This document shows, one piece after another, positions 33,500 through 44,020 of a DNA stretch of 64,000 nt; the stretch's first letter is position 1, and each line of letters begins with the position of its first letter. This DNA is from Aplectana chamaeleonis. Lineage: Eukaryota; Nematoda; Chromadorea; Rhabditida; Cosmocercidae. Under the pieces are notes generated by a model. That model was not told the origin of the DNA and did not search any database. It saw only the letters and a list, made by a program, of their open reading frames with translations. The translations under genes were made by a program, and so were the position numbers. The stretch spans positions 124,001 to 188,000 of the forward strand of contig JAPDOI010000187.1 of assembly GCA_029168955.1 (NCBI GenBank). The letters run 5' to 3'.

Positions 33500-33817
33500 A
33501 TGTCAAATCTGTGTTTAGCACCCCCGAAGGTTGCTATCGCGGCCAACTGGCCACCCCTATTTTTCCGCGCCGCAATGATTTTGGAATGGAAGAAAACCCG
33601 GGTCGGTGTTATCATTGCGCTGCAGCATGGAAAAATGGGCATGGCCGAGAATGCGATTGCCATGTGGCTCTCCCGTGTTAGAATCTCCTACTATCCCCTC
33701 CTCCAGACGGAGGTGTGGGCCAAAAAATTAGCTCTTGCGTTTGGAAAAGTGGAAGAGTGGAGTAGTAAAGAAAATGAATCAAATCATAGAAAGTATGTCG
33801 ATTCCTTTATACATTAG
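33500..33817 (+). CDS. ORF of 105 aa, hypothetical
   Basis: An open reading with a hydrophobic and basic mix (VAIAANWPPLFFRAAMILEW, then KTRVGVIIALQHGKMGMAEN). I recognise no domain. It abuts the CR1-like remnant and the TTCGAATA-rich array. It may be chance or a remnant of an unknown element. Confidence 0.15.
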   Translation: MSNLCLAPPKVAIAANWPPLFFRAAMILEWKKTRVGVIIALQHGKMGMAENAIAMWLSRVRISYYPLLQTEVWAKKLALAFGKVEEWSSKENESNHRKYVDSFIH

Positions 33818-33845
33818 AGCTAATTCTCATAATTTTTGTTGAACC

Positions 33846-34135
33846 AGCTCGAGTATTCGAATTCAAATAACGTTCGAATCATCACCTCTGCGAATCGTCG
33901 AATTCGAATAATGTTCGAATATTCACCTCTTGCGAATAGTCGAATTCGAATAATATTCTAATATTCACTTTTTGCGAATATTCGAATTTGAATAATGTTC
34001 GAATATTCATCTGCGAATAGTCGAACTCGAATAATGTTCGAATATCCACACTTTTCCGGATATTCAGATATGTTCGAATAAAAATTCGATCGAAAAATTC
34101 GATTATCTATTCGAACTCGAATATTTGGTCCCCAC
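33846..34135. repeat. TTCGAATA-rich degenerate tandem repeat, unit ~50 bp
   Basis: Repeats of GTCGAATTCGAATAATGTTC followed by GAATATTCACCTCT occur about five times. Similar TTCGAATA-rich tracts appear at 14320-14420, 44560-44940 and 46540-46755. The unit is largely self-complementary. Such tracts probably represent a genome-wide simple-sequence class rather than a gene. Confidence 0.75.
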
Positions 34136-34717
34136 TATATCCTATCTTTCCAGCATCTGCCAACAGGGTTTCACACTGACACCTCGAGAACAAGATTTAT
34201 CGTGGACACTGTCTTTAAAGTTACAAGAAGAGCTTTAGTGTTAGCGTAATTCAAATAACTACCCGCCGGTGTAACTCAGACGTGAGCAGCTACTGCTCTC
34301 ATGGCTCTTTATTGGCCGTTTCTTGGCTTTGTTTCTCATAGAGCAGGCTTTTCAAGGCCGTCCAAAATCTATCAAATTCATATAAACAAATGTGCGCCGC
34401 GTCCAGAGAAAAGCTGCCAGCACGATTTCAAATTGTCAGCTTATAAATACAGGCTATCAAACTTCGAAATTTATATGATTCCTACCAGGGGTGTGCGCAA
34501 TTACGGTTTACGATTTACGACATTTTGGACCGTAAATCGGAAGTTTTCGTAAATAAAGATACATGCAATGGGAAGTAAATCCACAGGAACATCTCCAGTT
34601 GACATGCTCTAATCCTTTTTGCGTATACTAATGTTTTAGATCAGGAGATGGGAGCCCAACCCAGGAGTGTTACTACAGCACGATCCCTTTACCATTGCTT
34701 AGTGTAATTCAATCATT

Positions 34718-35369
34718 ATTCTATCAAAGGGGTCTTCCAAGCGAAGGAGGAGAGGTTTGGTTGGCGTCAGAAACGTTCCAACAAAAAAGGGAACAATAGG
34801 CAAGTAGGGATGAGGAGAGTCTACAAAAAATTGAAACAATATTTTCTGAGACTGATTTTTCTTGGCCCGAAACTTCTTAATATTAAGCGAAAACAAACCG
34901 TTGCGGTGTTTCACACGGAAGAGCACTCTGTGGTTCCAATAGAGTCTCCGATTATGAGTGTAACCGATAAAAATGTGTATAATTATGTGCACCTATTAGT
35001 TATAATTAGGAAGAGAAAATGATTTCAACACCTATTAATAACAGACGGCTAGCTCCAGCTGGCGCTACGAAGCGAACTCAGGAAGTGCAGCATGAGAAAT
35101 AAGAAGAGTATTTTCTTATAATCTCGTCAACGAATAGAAGTTCCATTCTTAGAAACCATTGAGCTCTTCCTCGTGAAATGCCAGCCAACAGTTTGTTTCC
35201 GCCATTAAGAAGTTTCGGCCAAGAAAATCAGTCTCAGAAAATTGTTGTTCAATTTTATGCTTAGACTCTCCTCATCCTACGGTTGCCTATTGTTCCTTTT
35301 TGTTGGAACGTTTCTGACGCCAACCAAAACCTCTTTCGCTTGGAAGACCCCTTTTTGATAGAATTGTTC
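34718..35369. repeat. Fold-back element with ~215-bp arms
   Basis: Arms 34718-34935 and 35152-35369 are inverse copies: TCTATCAAAGGGGTCTTCCA against TGGAAGACCCCTTTTTGATA, and GGCGTCAGAAACGTTCCAAC against GTTGGAACGTTTCTGACGCC. The spacer of about 215 bp is unrelated. A 70-aa ORF (34810-35022) runs from the left arm into the spacer and is not convincing. Non-coding mobile element likely. Confidence 0.85.
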
Positions 35370-35514
35370 ACTTTTTATTGATATTACGAAGTAATATCCC
35401 TGAAAAAATCTTCAATATTTTCCAAATAGCATGGATTGATAAAGTGACAAATCAGTAAGTGATCGGGACTTGTTGCGCACGCTTTACAAATGACGTACGA
35501 GACTCTCTTTCCTC

Positions 35515-35710
35515 GACATCCTGATGACGTCATCCAGATGCCGTGTGTACTCTTAACACGACATCCTGATGACGTCATCAGATGCCCTACGCACTTGGCA
35601 AAACCTGGGCACGACGTCCTGATGACGTTATCGGAAGCCCTACGTACTTATATTATCATCCTGATGACATCATCAGAAGCCCCACGCACTTTGATGACGT
35701 CATCAGAAAA
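35515..35710. repeat. Repeats carrying CRE-like TGACGTCA palindromes
   Basis: Five degenerate units of 30-53 bp. Perfect TGACGTCA lies at 35525-35532, 35570-35577 and 35695-35702; degenerate versions lie near 35623 and 35665. Each is embedded in a TGATGACGTCATC context followed by AGAAGCCCTACGCAC or similar. TGACGTCA is the binding site of CREB/ATF factors, but in a tandem repeat the match may be structural rather than regulatory. Confidence 0.8.
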
Positions 35711-35719
35711 AATAACAAA

Positions 35720-37230
35720 CTTGTTAGTCACTTCTCCTTTCCCTTCCCTTCACAAAAAAAAGTACAGCCTCTACAACGTGTTTTAGCGATTTGATCTACC
35801 AACTGATAAATATCACTTGATATGATAAGCAGTAAGTAAGTGAAGTAATAAGGTAATGTTAAACAGTAAGTAACAAACTTGTTAGTCACTTTCCTTGTCC
35901 TTCCTTACGAAAAGTACAGCATACAACGTGTTTTAGCGATTTGATCTACCAACTGATAATATCACTTGATATGATAAGCAGTAGTAAGTGAAGTAGTTAC
36001 ATGTTAAACAGTAAGTAAAAAACTCTGTTAGTCACTTTCCTTGTCCCATCCCATCCGAAAAGTACAGCCTTTAACGTGCTTTTTGAAGCGATTTGATCTA
36101 CCAACTGATCATATCACTTTGATATAGTAAGCAGGAATAAGTGAAGTAGTTAATGTTAAACAGTAAGTAACAAACTTGTTGGTCACTTTCCTAGTCCCTT
36201 CCCTACGAAAAAGTACAGCCTACAACGTGAAAGTTTTAGCGATTTGATCTTGCCAACTGATAATATCACTTTGGATATGATAAGCAGTAATAAGTGAAGC
36301 AGTTAATGTTCAAACAGTAAGTAACAAACTTTGTTAGTCACTTTCCTAGTCCCTTCCCATCGAAAAGTACAGCCTACAACGTGTTTTAGCTGATTTGACT
36401 CTACCAACTGATAATATCACTTCTGATATGATAAGCAGTAATAAGTGAAGCAGTTAATGTTAAACAGTAAGTAACAAATCCTTGTTAAGTCACTTTCCTA
36501 GTCCCTTCCCATCGAAAAGTAAAGCCTACAACGTAAGTTTTAGCGATTTGACTCTACCAACTGATAATATCACTTGATATGATAAGCAGTAATAAGTGAA
36601 GTAGTTAATGATCAAACAGTAAGTAAATAAAACTTGTTAGTCACTTTCCTTGTCCCTTCCCATCCGAAAAGTACAGCCTACAACGATGTTTTAGCGGACT
36701 TTGATCTACCAACTGATAATATCACTTATATGATAAGCAGGAATAAAGTGAAGTAGTTAATGTTAAACAGTAAGTAACAAACTTGTTAGTCACTTTCCTA
36801 GTCCCTTCCCATCGAAAAGTGAACAGCCTACAACGTGTTTTTAGTTGATTTGATCTACTCAACTGATACAATATCACTCTGATATGATAAGCAGTAATAA
36901 GTGGAAGCAGTGAATGATAAACAGTAAGTAACAAAACTTGTCAGTCACTTTCCTAGTCCCTTCCCATCGAAAAGTACAGCCTACAACGTGTTTCAGCGAT
37001 TTTGATCTACCAACTGATAATATCACTTGGATATGATAAAAGCAGTAATAAAGTGAAGTAGTTAAGGTTAAACAGTAAGTTACAAACTTGTTAGTAACTT
37101 TCCTAGTCCCTTCCCATCGAAAAGTACAGCCTACAACGTGTTTTAGCGATTTGATCTACCAACCTGATAATATCACTTTCTGATATGATAAGCAGTCATA
37201 AGTGAAGTAGTTAATGCTAAACAGTAAGTA
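35720..37230. repeat. Satellite, unit ~150 bp, about 10 copies
   Basis: Units repeat CAAACTTGTTAGTCACTTTC, TAGTCCCTTCCCATCG, AAAAGTACAGCCTACAACGT, TTTTAGCGATTTGATCTACC, AACTGATAATATCACTTGAT and ATGATAAGCAG. Copies begin near 35728, 35880, 36028, 36178, 36334, 36484, 36638, 36788, 36938 and 37092. Many copies carry private one-base insertions. No coding content. Confidence 0.95.
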
Positions 37231-37562
37231 CTCATTGTCTACCCACTCACCAGCCTGCTTATCTGTCCACATACCAACTTACCTGCCTGTCCAACTGATC
37301 GCCTGCGACCATTGGCAGTGGCCACTACTAAGGGTGCGTAACGCACGAGGAAGCACGAAGCGCGAAGCAGGAAGCAGGAACGAGTAACAGCGCACAACAA
37401 GAATTTTTGATAAGGACTCGCCTATCTAACTTTGTTAGTTTTGAACCGATTTGGCTCAAATTTTGTCAGCATGTGCCTCCTGGACCCTCTCACATATAAC
37501 CCGATGGAAATCTCTGGAGAATTTGTTTAACAGGTTTTATTAACTACTTTACAGAAATCTAA

Positions 37563-37958
37563 GTGATCACAAGTCCCGGGCAAAACCAAACCTCTCCAGC
37601 CGCTTCGCGGCTGAAGCGATTCAGCGTTAGTCCCTCGCTTTGCGTCTCTGCGTCTCTACCTCTCCGCGCCCTGCACACCCCCACTTTTGATGGTGTCGAG
37701 AGCGCACTGTCTTGCCTGTCTCGCTCAATGAGCGAAGATCACGCGAAATGGATCGATTTCCATGTGCAGAGTTTCACTCGGGTGACGATAAGAGCGTGGG
37801 TTGAATCAGTAAGAGAGCAGAAAGAACAGGAAGAGAAACATGAGGGGAAGGTTCCCGAGTCATCAACGGGTAGGGACAGTCTAGAAGGGGATACAACGGG
37901 ATGGATAGTCCCCAGCTCATCAGCGACTACAGACAGGCTGAAAAGAAAGTCACTTTAA
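37563..37958 (+). CDS. ORF of 131 aa inside a fold-back arm, hypothetical
   Basis: The reading runs from ATG at 37563 to a stop after 37958 and covers most of the left fold-back arm. Its middle looks protein-like: MSEDHAKWIDFHVQSFTRV, then a charged VREQKEQEEKHEGK segment with coiled-coil character and a serine-rich tail ending RLKRKSL. The right arm carries the inverse of its two ends but lacks about 115 bp, so only the left arm holds the full ORF. The inverse frame in the right arm is broken. It may be a captured gene fragment, or simply open by chance. No homology is recognised. Confidence 0.3.
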   Translation: MITSPGQNQTSPAASRLKRFSVSPSLCVSASLPLRALHTPTFDGVESALSCLSRSMSEDHAKWIDFHVQSFTRVTIRAWVESVREQKEQEEKHEGKVPESSTGRDSLEGDTTGWIVPSSSATTDRLKRKSL

Positions 37959-38574
37959 GGGGCTACTTACTAAATATCAACGTCTCGAAATCAATGTAGT
38001 GAACTGAACTTTACGGATGGTCTCCAGATCATCGGCTCATTCCTACCGCAGCGTTGAATCACAACGCGGCGCGGTCGAAGCCATGCGATGCTATGCCGCG
38101 CGGTAAGTTATTCATAGGCATTCATGAGCCACGTAGCGAAGGCGTGTTTGATTTTGATGAGAATTTGTTCAAGAACGTACTTCTACTACTCACGGTTTTG
38201 TTGTTTCTTCGAATAAAAAAATGATTACGCCAGTAGTCATCCACGCAACTCAGAGCGAGCGGTCGCGTCACTTGCGGCGCAGATTTGATATAACCAGATG
38301 CGTGGAAAATTCGAATCGAAAGACTTAGCAATTCCAAAACGCGACGAAGAAGATTGACCGTGCAAAGCGTTGTTGCATAAAGTCGGCCGCATTAAGTTGC
38401 GCTGCAGCGCGGCGATTAGAATGAGCAATAGGTTAAGGCCTGGATACGAAAAAAATTTAACAAAGTTTTTTTTGGACCGAAAAGTCCGCGCGTGCGGTAG
38501 CGTCGTGTATGCGACAAGCCGCGTGAGGCACAGTCTTGATGTCGGCAGATTTTTGAAAGATTGATAGATTTGAA

Positions 38575-38775
38575 TTACTATCGCTCTCGAAGCCAAACTT
38601 CGGTCCGCAATCGCGGACCACGGCGGTTGCATCATGCGACACGTGATAATCGTGCTAAGAGAAAGATGAATCGTGCCGGGACCCCAAACGGTCCCGGCAC
38701 GACATGTCGAATGATGAATCAGCCATAGTACGCAAATGGGGACAGGAATCTGACCCGGAGAACGACAGCACTTTG
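38575..38775. repeat. Small fold-back (hairpin family F), copy 1
   Basis: The centre is GTGCCGGGACCCC with its inverse CGGTCCCGGCAC (about 38672-38702). Outer arms pair GGCGGTTGCATCATGCGACA with the inverse near 38706-38728. A second copy of the family is at 45724-45962, with the shared GATAATCGTG and GCCGGGACC blocks. Confidence 0.7.
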
Positions 38776-38874
38776 GCTTTAGCAGTACTATTACATTGAA
38801 GATTAGGAACCATGATAGAAAAAGACTTGACGCAGAAGTTTGAGGTGAAGCCGCGAGTGGACGCTTCGCATATA

Positions 38875-39165
38875 CTGTGCTTCATCTGGGCCAAATTTCG
38901 GTCCGCGATTACGTCTCGACACGCTTTGCGACCGGCACGCCCCGAGTCAGAAGAGCTTCCAGCGCCGCAGCCGCCCATCTGCTGACTCTAGGTGGGTTTT
39001 CGGAAAAGTGGGAAACTAAGAAAAATTGGATAAAAATTGTATAAAAAAGCCAAATCGAGTCGACTTTTGGCGCTGGAAAACCCGACTGGCTCTCCGAGCG
39101 CGTGCGGCTGCAAAGCGTGTCGAGACGCAATTGCGGACCGCAATTTGGCTCAGATAAGCACAGTA
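38875..39165. repeat. Small fold-back, copy related to 52560-52740
   Basis: The left arm (TACTGTGCTTCATCTGGGCC, ACGTCTCGACACGCTTTGC) pairs with the right arm (GCAAAGCGTGTCGAGACG, AGATAAGCACAGTA). The segment CTAGGTGGGTTTTCGG and AAAACCCGACTGGCTC also recurs near 52640-52740. Confidence 0.75.
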
Positions 39166-39665
39166 CAAGGAGCTAGGCGCGCATCCATCTTGATGTTGAA
39201 GCGGCCTTTGGGCGATGTTTCAGTAATCTATGTCATTGGTCGCCAGTGCATGTAGAAAAATTTTATGGGTGATGAATGCCTATGAATAATTTACCGCGTG
39301 GTATAGCGTCGCATGGCGTCGACCGCGCCGCGTTGTAATTCAACGCTGCGGTGGGAATGAGCCGATGATCTGGGGACCATCCGTAAAGCTCAATTCTCTG
39401 CACTAAATTCCAGAGGTTGATATTTAGTAAGTAGCCATTGGAGGGACTTTCTTTTCAGCCTGTCTGTAGTCGCTGATTTGACCCTCGCTCCTATCGTCAC
39501 CCGAGTGGAACTCTGCCCATGGAAATCGATCCATTTCGCGTGGACATCGCTCATTGAGCGAGACAGGCAAGGCAGTGCGCTTTCGACACCATCAAAAGTG
39601 GGGGTGTGCAGGGCGCGGAGAGGTAGAGACGCAGAGACGCAAAGCGAGGGACTAACGCTAAATTA

Positions 39666-40149
39666 CTCCTTTAGATCTGAGGAACCAAAGGATTTATCCC
39701 AACTTAAACAAGCAAACATTACACCATTGGAAAGCCCTTACCATTAGCATTCAGAATTTCGGGAAGCGGCTGGTCGTGGGTATCGGAGAAAAGATAGAAG
39801 TTATCGATGATTACTACACGATTTTGAGTTTGAAAAGAATAGATGACTAAAAATCTGAGATGGTTTTTCAAACTATTTATCATGCACAGCGAGCAGGTGC
39901 AAATATTACCAGCCTCTGAGAGGGAGTACGGGCCTTCTTGAAAGGGCTGCAGTGAAATCGCTCATTTGACGTCGCTGCGAATCACTATCCACGTCCTAAA
40001 TTTTCTCCAAGTTCTCCACCATGGGTGGATTCATACACAGTTGATGGAAAAGACTTTTGCGGCTTTTCTGTGAAAATTAGTGCGGGTATTGTAATGCCGT
40101 TTTCTTACGCTGAATACAAGCACACACATTTTTAATGAGTCCTTATTTT
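39666..40149. other. No gene seen
   Basis: AT-rich interval between the large fold-back and the mariner pseudogene, with no recognisable content. Confidence 0.5.
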
Positions 40150-40865
40150 TCATCAACGATGTATTCCTCTCATCGTCTAAAACCTTTCGCCATCTAGTGA
40201 GTGAATTCTCGAACCTTGATCGATAAAAATTAGTTGGTTATTCGGCAAAATATCTAGAGATGGTATTTTGGGGGTCATCCAAATTTGCGAACATTTTCCC
40301 CACCTAAAAAGTGTTACAGCGCTCGGAATGAATGGTAATCCGTAGGTGCAACATCGGGCGAATATGGTGGATGAGGTAGCACCTTCCACCGCGACTCATT
40401 AATTTTCCCACTTTTCAATTGAAGATTGAATGAGTCGCTGCAACTGTCTGTTGTAGAGGCCTGCATTAACAATTTGTCCATGTTTTAGCAAATCAAAATG
40501 AACAGTGCCGCGAATGCTCCACCATACACACAAAATCACTTTTTTGGGGTGTAAACCTGGCTTAGCAGTACTCCGAAGGATTGAGAGCCACTGCCTTTGC
40601 GTTCTGGATTATCATATAGATCCAATTTCTCTTCTCTTGTGATCAAGCGATCAAAAAACGCTTCTATGTTGTGTCGTTGAAGCAATAAGTTGCATGTGAT
40701 TGCTCGGTTAGCCCTGTTCTATTCGGACAAATCATGCGAGACCCAAATACTTGCTCTGCTTACTTTCCCAATTTGCTTCAAATTTTCTTGGATGGTCGAC
40801 CGAGGTCGTTAAGACTAGTTGACAATTCCTCGACCGTCTGGCACGGATTTGCTTCTACTTCCGCC
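40150..40865 (-). pseudogene. Mariner-type transposase pseudogene
   Basis: On the minus strand, fragments in order match mariner transposase. EANPCQTVEELSTSLNDLGR is the helix-turn-helix region. FFDRLITREEKWIYYDNPER surrounds the first catalytic aspartate region, which here reads REEKW rather than the usual DEKW. KPGLHPKKVILCVWWSIRGT and HFDLLKHGQIVNAGLYNRQL follow. VLPHPPYSPDVAPTDYH is the third catalytic motif. RWRKVLDDERNTSL is the C-terminus. About 100 bp that should hold the second catalytic aspartate (QDNARPH-type motif) is missing between SSIEKWE and the HPPYSPD motif. There are also several stops and frameshifts. In the family this enzyme moves TA-flanked elements; this copy is dead. 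The N-terminal ~70 codons are not seen; a type A element begins at that point. Confidence 0.9.
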
Positions 40866-40867
40866 CT

Positions 40868-41325
40868 TAGAGGCAGCAGACACGTTCAAAAATGGGAGCG
40901 ATTTGTTGATATAAATCGAAGGACTGAAGCTGGTAATATGGGAAACTAACGGAAAACTTGACGAAAACTTCACACAAATACAGGAATAGGGCTGTTTTTG
41001 TTTGGGGTAAAATTGGACGAGTTATGCCCTAGCGGTTGAAATAGCGAATTTTAACCGCAAAACGGTTGAGATAGCGAAGCCGATAGACGCTTGCAGCCAG
41101 AACTAAAACTCTCACCTCGTTGGAAGCCTCAGAAACAAGCCGAAGTGACCATACTCGTATATTGAGGGAGCGGGAGTGTCGAAATTTTTGAATTTGTATT
41201 GCTCAAATTTAGTAGTTTTGACTCGTTTTTGACGCTTTCAATGGCGTGAGCGTGATACTAGGGGCCATACAACCCAAGTAACGTAGTTATCTCAACAACT
41301 TTTTCGAGAATGTCTGCTGCCTTTA
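40868..41325 (+). repeat. Type A TIR element, copy 3 (~460 bp), abutting mariner pseudogene
   Basis: It starts TTAGAGGCAGCAGACACGTT and ends GAGAATGTCTGCTGCCTTTA. The interior is diverged from copies 1 and 2 but keeps GAAGGACTGAAGCTGGTAAT, the TTGGACGAGTTATGCC region and GTAGTTATCTCAACAACTTT. It begins exactly where the mariner coding sequence stops, so it probably inserted into the transposon. Confidence 0.8.
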
Positions 41326-43169
41326 ACACGTCGTCTACACGTGCTGCGCAGAAACGACATTACTTTCCGGTCCTCATAGTACATCGCATACCACACTTGT
41401 TTCATCGACGTAAGTTCCTCGTTTTAGGGCGGAGTTTGATGAAAGGGGAGGAGATTAGCACTCTTGCGGTGCTGCTTGGACAGCTTCGGGTGGTTTTTTC
41501 TGGTTGTTTCCTAACCTTTGCATTAATCACAACTCAGGCTTTAATTTCCCATAGCGAACACGACAGACTCACTTTTCATTTCACGCCTCACAAAGCAAAA
41601 ATTTTGCCCACGAGGTCTGATAGCAGACACATAATCGGCCATTTGAAAAGTACGCTACAGACTGTTTCTGAGCTGCTGCAATGGCCGCAGTGGCACCACA
41701 TTTCATGTTTTATTGCACACTGGACATTTTTCTTCTGTGAAAAAGCGGAGTAAACAGAGCACGGAGTAAAGGGCATCTTTTCTTCCGAAAATTGGTCCAA
41801 ATGATGATAAAAGATGTGACGAAATAGAAGATAAGAAAATGCAGCAGAAAAGCAGCAAGTAAGCGAATTCAACGAGAAAAAAGGAGAGAAAAGTAAAGGA
41901 CATTTAATAGTGCTTTATTTCCCCATTTCTGACGGTCTTCATTTCGCAGTCAATGGTTTTTTTTGAACAAAAAATATTGTTACAAAAGCAAAAATAAGCC
42001 TAAAAACTGCATCGCGCCGACGATTGGCTTCTATGTTGTATGGAGCATTGAATGGCACATAGGTTGATGAGCGTGAAAGTTCAACACTGCAGGTACATAT
42101 GTGTGAGTGTAGATACTCATTGGTATTCGATTGGTCCATCAAAAAAACAAGGTCAATGGTTGTGCGATAAGGCTGATGTGGTGATGTCTGCGATTAGAAA
42201 TATCGATGGCGACTGTACAGGTTAAATAAGGACAAATTCTAAAACACAAAATGCTATGTAAAGGTTACGAAATTGCGGGAAGTGTTTACAAAAAACCATA
42301 AACCGATGAGGAAGGAAGAAATGAGAAAGACTGTCATCTTCAATCTATATAGACACAAGCATCCAGGGAAAAAAAACTATAGGAATAATCACAGATTACA
42401 TGTCAGTAGTAGATTCGTTTAGATAAGAGCTAGAGGAAATGATGCCGATTTAGACTGATGTTTAACCAATACTGCCGTCAGAAATTAGCCGAAGAAGCGA
42501 AACAACGGATAATCTGAGACTGCGAATAGACCAAATATTTTGATTTGTGACAAAATAGCCATGCACACGAATCATCGATTACTTTGATTTTCCTATTTAC
42601 ACTGCACATTTTGACACCGAAAAAAATCAATAAGTTATAAGTACTGGAGTATTTGGGAGCTGGAACGGAATTGAGAAAAAAAATATTGCAACTGTACACA
42701 TTAAAGCTTCATACAACTTTTCAAACAAGATGAACAATGTGTGCACTAATTCCCTACAACCCACAAATCTTTCTTTCTCACAGCTCTCATTCATTGAAAC
42801 ATAGTGCATACCTGTGTACTTTATAGCAGTGGTGTGGCAAGGTACACCCCAAAGTACCACCAAACAAATTCGAATTCTCGCAGGAGATTAGTCAACGTGT
42901 GTTTGAGTGGATAGCCGGAGACTTATCCCGAGAATCTGCTACCGGATGCAGAATGCAATAAGTAAGGGGATTGGGGTTTCGGTCCGCAGAAAGCTGAAAA
43001 AGAACTGAGTATGTATTTCACATCGATGCCGATAAAAGGTCTCCTCAGAACGATAGGCCAATCTCACTTCAGTTCATCCACCCAGACGACACTATGTAAC
43101 ACGATTTTTGCACCTGGCCCCTAAATGCTATACTTCAATTGATTATATCTAAAGTATGTGACAAAATGA
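41326..43169. other. No gene supported
   Basis: A 147-aa plus-strand ORF (41310-41753) begins in the end of the type A element and shows no recognisable domain; opposite-strand ORFs shadow it. The rest is AT-rich without repeat structure that I can see. Confidence 0.45.
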
Positions 43170-43365
43170 CTTAATTAAGCACAAACTTCGCTTTCGGGAC
43201 AGGATCTCTCTACACACCGAGGGAGGAGTTGTCCCGCCTTTTGCGGCTCTAGTTCCACTCGGGACCACTTCGCTTGCATTGAGTAACGTGACGTTTCGGA
43301 GTGCAAAAAGGGGACAACTCCTCCGCCGGTGTGTAGAGAGCCCCTGTCCCTTCGCTTTCAGAGTC
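43170..43365. repeat. Small fold-back element, ~190 bp
   Basis: Arms pair CTCTACACACCGAGGGAGGA and GTTGTCCCGCCTTTTGC with GCAAAAAGGGGACAAC and TCCTCCGCCGGTGTGTAGAG. The outer edges GCTTTCGGGACAGG and CCTGTCCCTTCGCTTTC also pair in part. Confidence 0.8.
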
Positions 43366-43766
43366 ATTCTACATCCCATTTTGGCGTTATTCCTTATGAG
43401 AGTCTGCCCCGACTTCACACTTCTCAGCTTTGTGACTATGTACCTAGGAAGCCGTGAACAACTGCAACGAACCTGCTCCAAGCCGCTCTCTCCGTCCTGT
43501 TCAACAGATTTGCAAAATCCTCACGTTTTACAATCTTTTTGATCTGTGGTGTGACGAATATACCAGCCCTGCCTTAGCCTCGGACATTTTTGGGAAAAGA
43601 TCTTGGAGGTATTAAAATGCTGCTGACTCCTTGTTAAGAGCAGTGACAAATCGTTTAATGAGGTCTATCTTGATGAGCAGCGGTGACAATAACAAGAATT
43701 GGAATCTTGGTTCGAGACACCTGTGCTTTTATACTTGTAAAGCTACTTTTGAAACGTTCACAAATG

Positions 43767-43799
43767 TTCTAGAATGCTCTGTAAGTTTCTTGAACATTC
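43767..43799. promoter_or_regulatory. Candidate heat-shock elements
   Basis: TTCTAGAA at 43767-43774 and TTCTTGAACATTC at 43787-43799 fit the HSF-1 binding pattern (alternating TTC and GAA spaced by two bases). Further GAA/TTC words follow to about 43825. No convincing gene starts just downstream; the 129-aa ORF at 43631-44020 spans the sites. Function is unproven. Confidence 0.3.
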
Positions 43800-44020
43800 C
43801 AGTGTTCAGAGAAATTGTAGAAACATCTGGACAACTCTATAAGTTCAGGAAGCTCGGCATTGAAGGTAAACGGAGAATTTTCTCGAAAACACGTGATTTT
43901 CCAAATTTCATTGTCCCGGTCACAGAAGCAAAGTTTTTATGGGATAACAGCGATTTCCTTTCTGTTCTAGACCTAATGGTTAGGAAAACACAATTTCAAT
44001 CCAGGAACACAAAAAAGTGA

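Larger units (their letters stand above)
37623..39660. repeat. Large fold-back element, ~2.0 kb, arms ~390-500 bp
   Basis: Left arm 37623-38125, right arm 39268-39660. Inverse blocks include AGCGTTAGTCCCTCGCTTTG against CAAAGCGAGGGACTAACGCT, GAAATGGATCGATTTCCATG against CATGGAAATCGATCCATTTC, and GGTCTCCAGATCATCGGCTC against GAGCCGATGATCTGGGGACC. The left arm has about 115 bp (37799-37914) missing on the right. The ~1.1-kb middle contains two further small fold-backs (38575-38775 and 38875-39165). Confidence 0.88.

Noticed and set aside
35815..37230. CRISPR-like array of regular repeats
   Set aside because: Units are contiguous without unique spacers, and the rest of the window is eukaryotic; this is a satellite.
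37563..39747. Two convergent homologous genes
   Set aside because: The two ORFs are the inverse arms of one palindrome, and the right-hand one is broken and shorter.
43280..43550. 87-aa ORF with leucine-rich segments
   Set aside because: It begins inside a small fold-back arm and reads into non-conserved DNA.
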